A stretch of DNA of 6,863 nt from Chloroflexota bacterium (GTDB taxonomy: Bacteria > Chloroflexota > Dehalococcoidia > DSTF01 > RBG-16-68-14): positions 1 to 6,863 of the forward strand of contig JADFRJ010000127.1 in the NCBI GenBank assembly GCA_022561355.1. Direction: 5' to 3'. The notes beneath the pieces were generated by a model, which saw only the letters and a program-made list of their open reading frames with translations, did no database searches and was not told the origin of the DNA. This document shows, in pieces, positions 6,152 to 6,863 of this stretch (positions within the stretch are counted from its first letter, which is position 1; every line of letters begins with the position of its first letter). The translations under genes and the position numbers were made by a program.

Positions 6152-6211
6152 CTAGGAGGGCTTACGTATGTCGATGCGGATCGCCCGGTCGTTGGGTACG
6201 GGCTGCCGCTG
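6152..6211 (-). pseudogene. Orphan C-terminal remnant of a third molybdoenzyme alpha subunit
   Basis: Minus-strand codons from 6211 to a TAG at 6154-6152 read QRQPVPNDRAIRIDIRKPS-stop. This matches the C-terminal region of the full-length alpha subunit (QWQPIPVDRAVRVELEKL, residues 922-939): 9 of 18 identical and 5 conservative, without gaps. It stops where family C-termini normally stop, lacking the basic tail of the intact neighbour. Upstream of 6211 the similarity vanishes and the methyltransferase stop codon is met at 6234-6232, so the rest of the gene is gone. The remnant sits 153 nt before the beta start, where an alpha gene would be expected in the usual alpha-beta order. The match is short, so chance similarity cannot be wholly excluded, but position, frame, stop and sequence agree. 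Confidence 0.7.
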
Positions 6212-6231
6212 GCGAACGCGGCCGGAACGAA

Positions 6232-6863
6232 CTATTCTCTGGTGGCCGCGGCCAGGACGCGCCGCTGGTATGGCTGATGCTCGAGCGTCAGCGCCATTTC
6301 CAACAGCAGGACGTTGGTTGCGGCCTCACCCATCTCCTGTGTGAGGGCTTCCTTTGCCGCGACGACCGCCGAATAGGTGGCCGTCATCGGTTCCGGCCAG
6401 CCGGGGGCTTCTTCGTAGGTTGTGACGGCGAACCCGGCCTTCACCAGTGCTGGGCGGAAGTCGTCGACGATGTTGTCCCCAAGGATCGGCAAGCCGGCGG
6501 CTCGTTCTGGGTCGAGTTCGTAGGCGGTGAAGACGAACCGGCCGCCCGGGCGCAGGATGCGCGCCACTTCTGCCATGGCGGCCTCCTTGTCCGGGGCATA
6601 CTGCAATGCGTCCTCGCTCATCGCGCCGTCGGCTGTTCCCGCCTCGATGCCTGTGTCCGCGTACGAACCGACGACGAAGCGGGCCCGTTCGCCCAGACCG
6701 AGTTCTTTTGCGCGCGCGGCGGCCTGCTCGGTTGCCACCCGCGACGCGTCAACGCCAATTAGGTGCGCGTCAGTCTCGCGGGCCATCCAGAGCGCCGGTC
6801 CGGCCATGCCGCATCCAAGATCGACGAGCGTATCGCCGGGATTGAGGCGGAGTTCGCTGGCCA
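6232..6863 (-). CDS. Class I SAM-dependent methyltransferase, C-terminal part (5' end beyond window)
   Basis: The reading frame runs in from the right edge, giving 209 visible residues ending at TAG 6234-6232. The first visible residues (ASELRLNPGDTLVDLGCGM) contain SAM-binding motif I, VDLGCGMAG. These are followed by LIGVDAS (acidic residue at the end of strand 2, binding the SAM ribose), a motif II region DGAMSEDALQYAPDKEAA, and the motif III stretch ILRPGGRFVFTAYE. This is the Rossmann-like methyltransferase fold of the UbiE/sterol methyltransferase kind. An ATG at 6807 lies within motif I and so cannot be the real start; the N-terminus is outside the window. The methyl acceptor cannot be deduced. 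Its 3' end abuts the alpha remnant, so its place here may result from a rearrangement, and its functional link to the molybdoenzyme is uncertain. Confidence 0.9.
   Translation of the reverse strand, partial: ASELRLNPGDTLVDLGCGMAGPALWMARETDAHLIGVDASRVATEQAAARAKELGLGERARFVVGSYADTGIEAGTADGAMSEDALQYAPDKEAAMAEVARILRPGGRFVFTAYELDPERAAGLPILGDNIVDDFRPALVKAGFAVTTYEEAPGWPEPMTATYSAVVAAKEALTQEMGEAATNVLLLEMALTLEHQPYQRRVLAAATRE

Noticed and set aside
5384..6762. Plus-strand open frames 5384-6277 and 6100-6762
   Set aside because: They run antisense through the beta cysteine motifs and the methyltransferase SAM motifs, with no domain of their own.

Overview
The window is compact, GC-rich bacterial DNA, with all supportable genes on the minus strand. 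It looks like an accessory catabolic or respiratory locus. The centrepiece is a two-subunit molybdenum/iron-sulfur oxidoreductase of the DMSO-reductase family, type II (the complex iron-sulfur molybdoenzymes: nitrate reductase NarGH, ethylbenzene dehydrogenase, selenate and (per)chlorate reductases, steroid C25 dehydrogenase). No taxonomic marker is present. The gene style (high GC, DUF35/thiolase pairs, tandem molybdoenzyme alpha paralogues) would suit an uncultured Chloroflexota-like or proteobacterial degrader, but that is only an impression.

Layout in the direction of transcription (right to left): (1) the 3' part of a class I SAM-dependent methyltransferase, entering from the right edge (6863-6232). 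(2) A short gap holding what looks like the orphaned last ~19 codons of another molybdoenzyme alpha gene (6211-6152). (3) The ferredoxin-like beta subunit (5998-4931). (4) A full-length alpha (catalytic) subunit (4901-2013), 29 nt downstream. (5) A DUF35 zinc-ribbon/OB-fold protein (1985-1563), 27 nt downstream. (6) A thiolase-superfamily protein overlapping it by ATGA (1566-424). (7) A 103-nt intergenic stretch with a strong hairpin and an 8-bp direct repeat. (8) The N-terminal 106 codons of a second alpha subunit, cut by the left edge (320-1).

Likely cooperation: beta carries four Fe-S clusters and would pass electrons to or from the Mo-bisMGD site of alpha. The thiolase-fold/DUF35 pair has the layout of the Ltp2-ChsH2(DUF35) side-chain aldolase. 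The thiolase lacks both usual catalytic cysteines: Ser80 sits where the nucleophile should be and His364 where the second Cys should be. A reasonable hypothesis is an oxygen-independent hydroxylation by the Mo enzyme, coupled to C-C cleavage of a hydroxyacyl-CoA by the thiolase-fold partner, as in anaerobic sterol or branched-alkyl degradation. The substrate cannot be read from the sequence.

The most unusual points are the alpha C-terminal remnant upstream of beta, the presence of at least two alphas (plus the remnant) around one beta, the beta-before-alpha order, the absence of recognisable Tat signals on both alphas, and the cysteine-less thiolase with its DUF35 partner.
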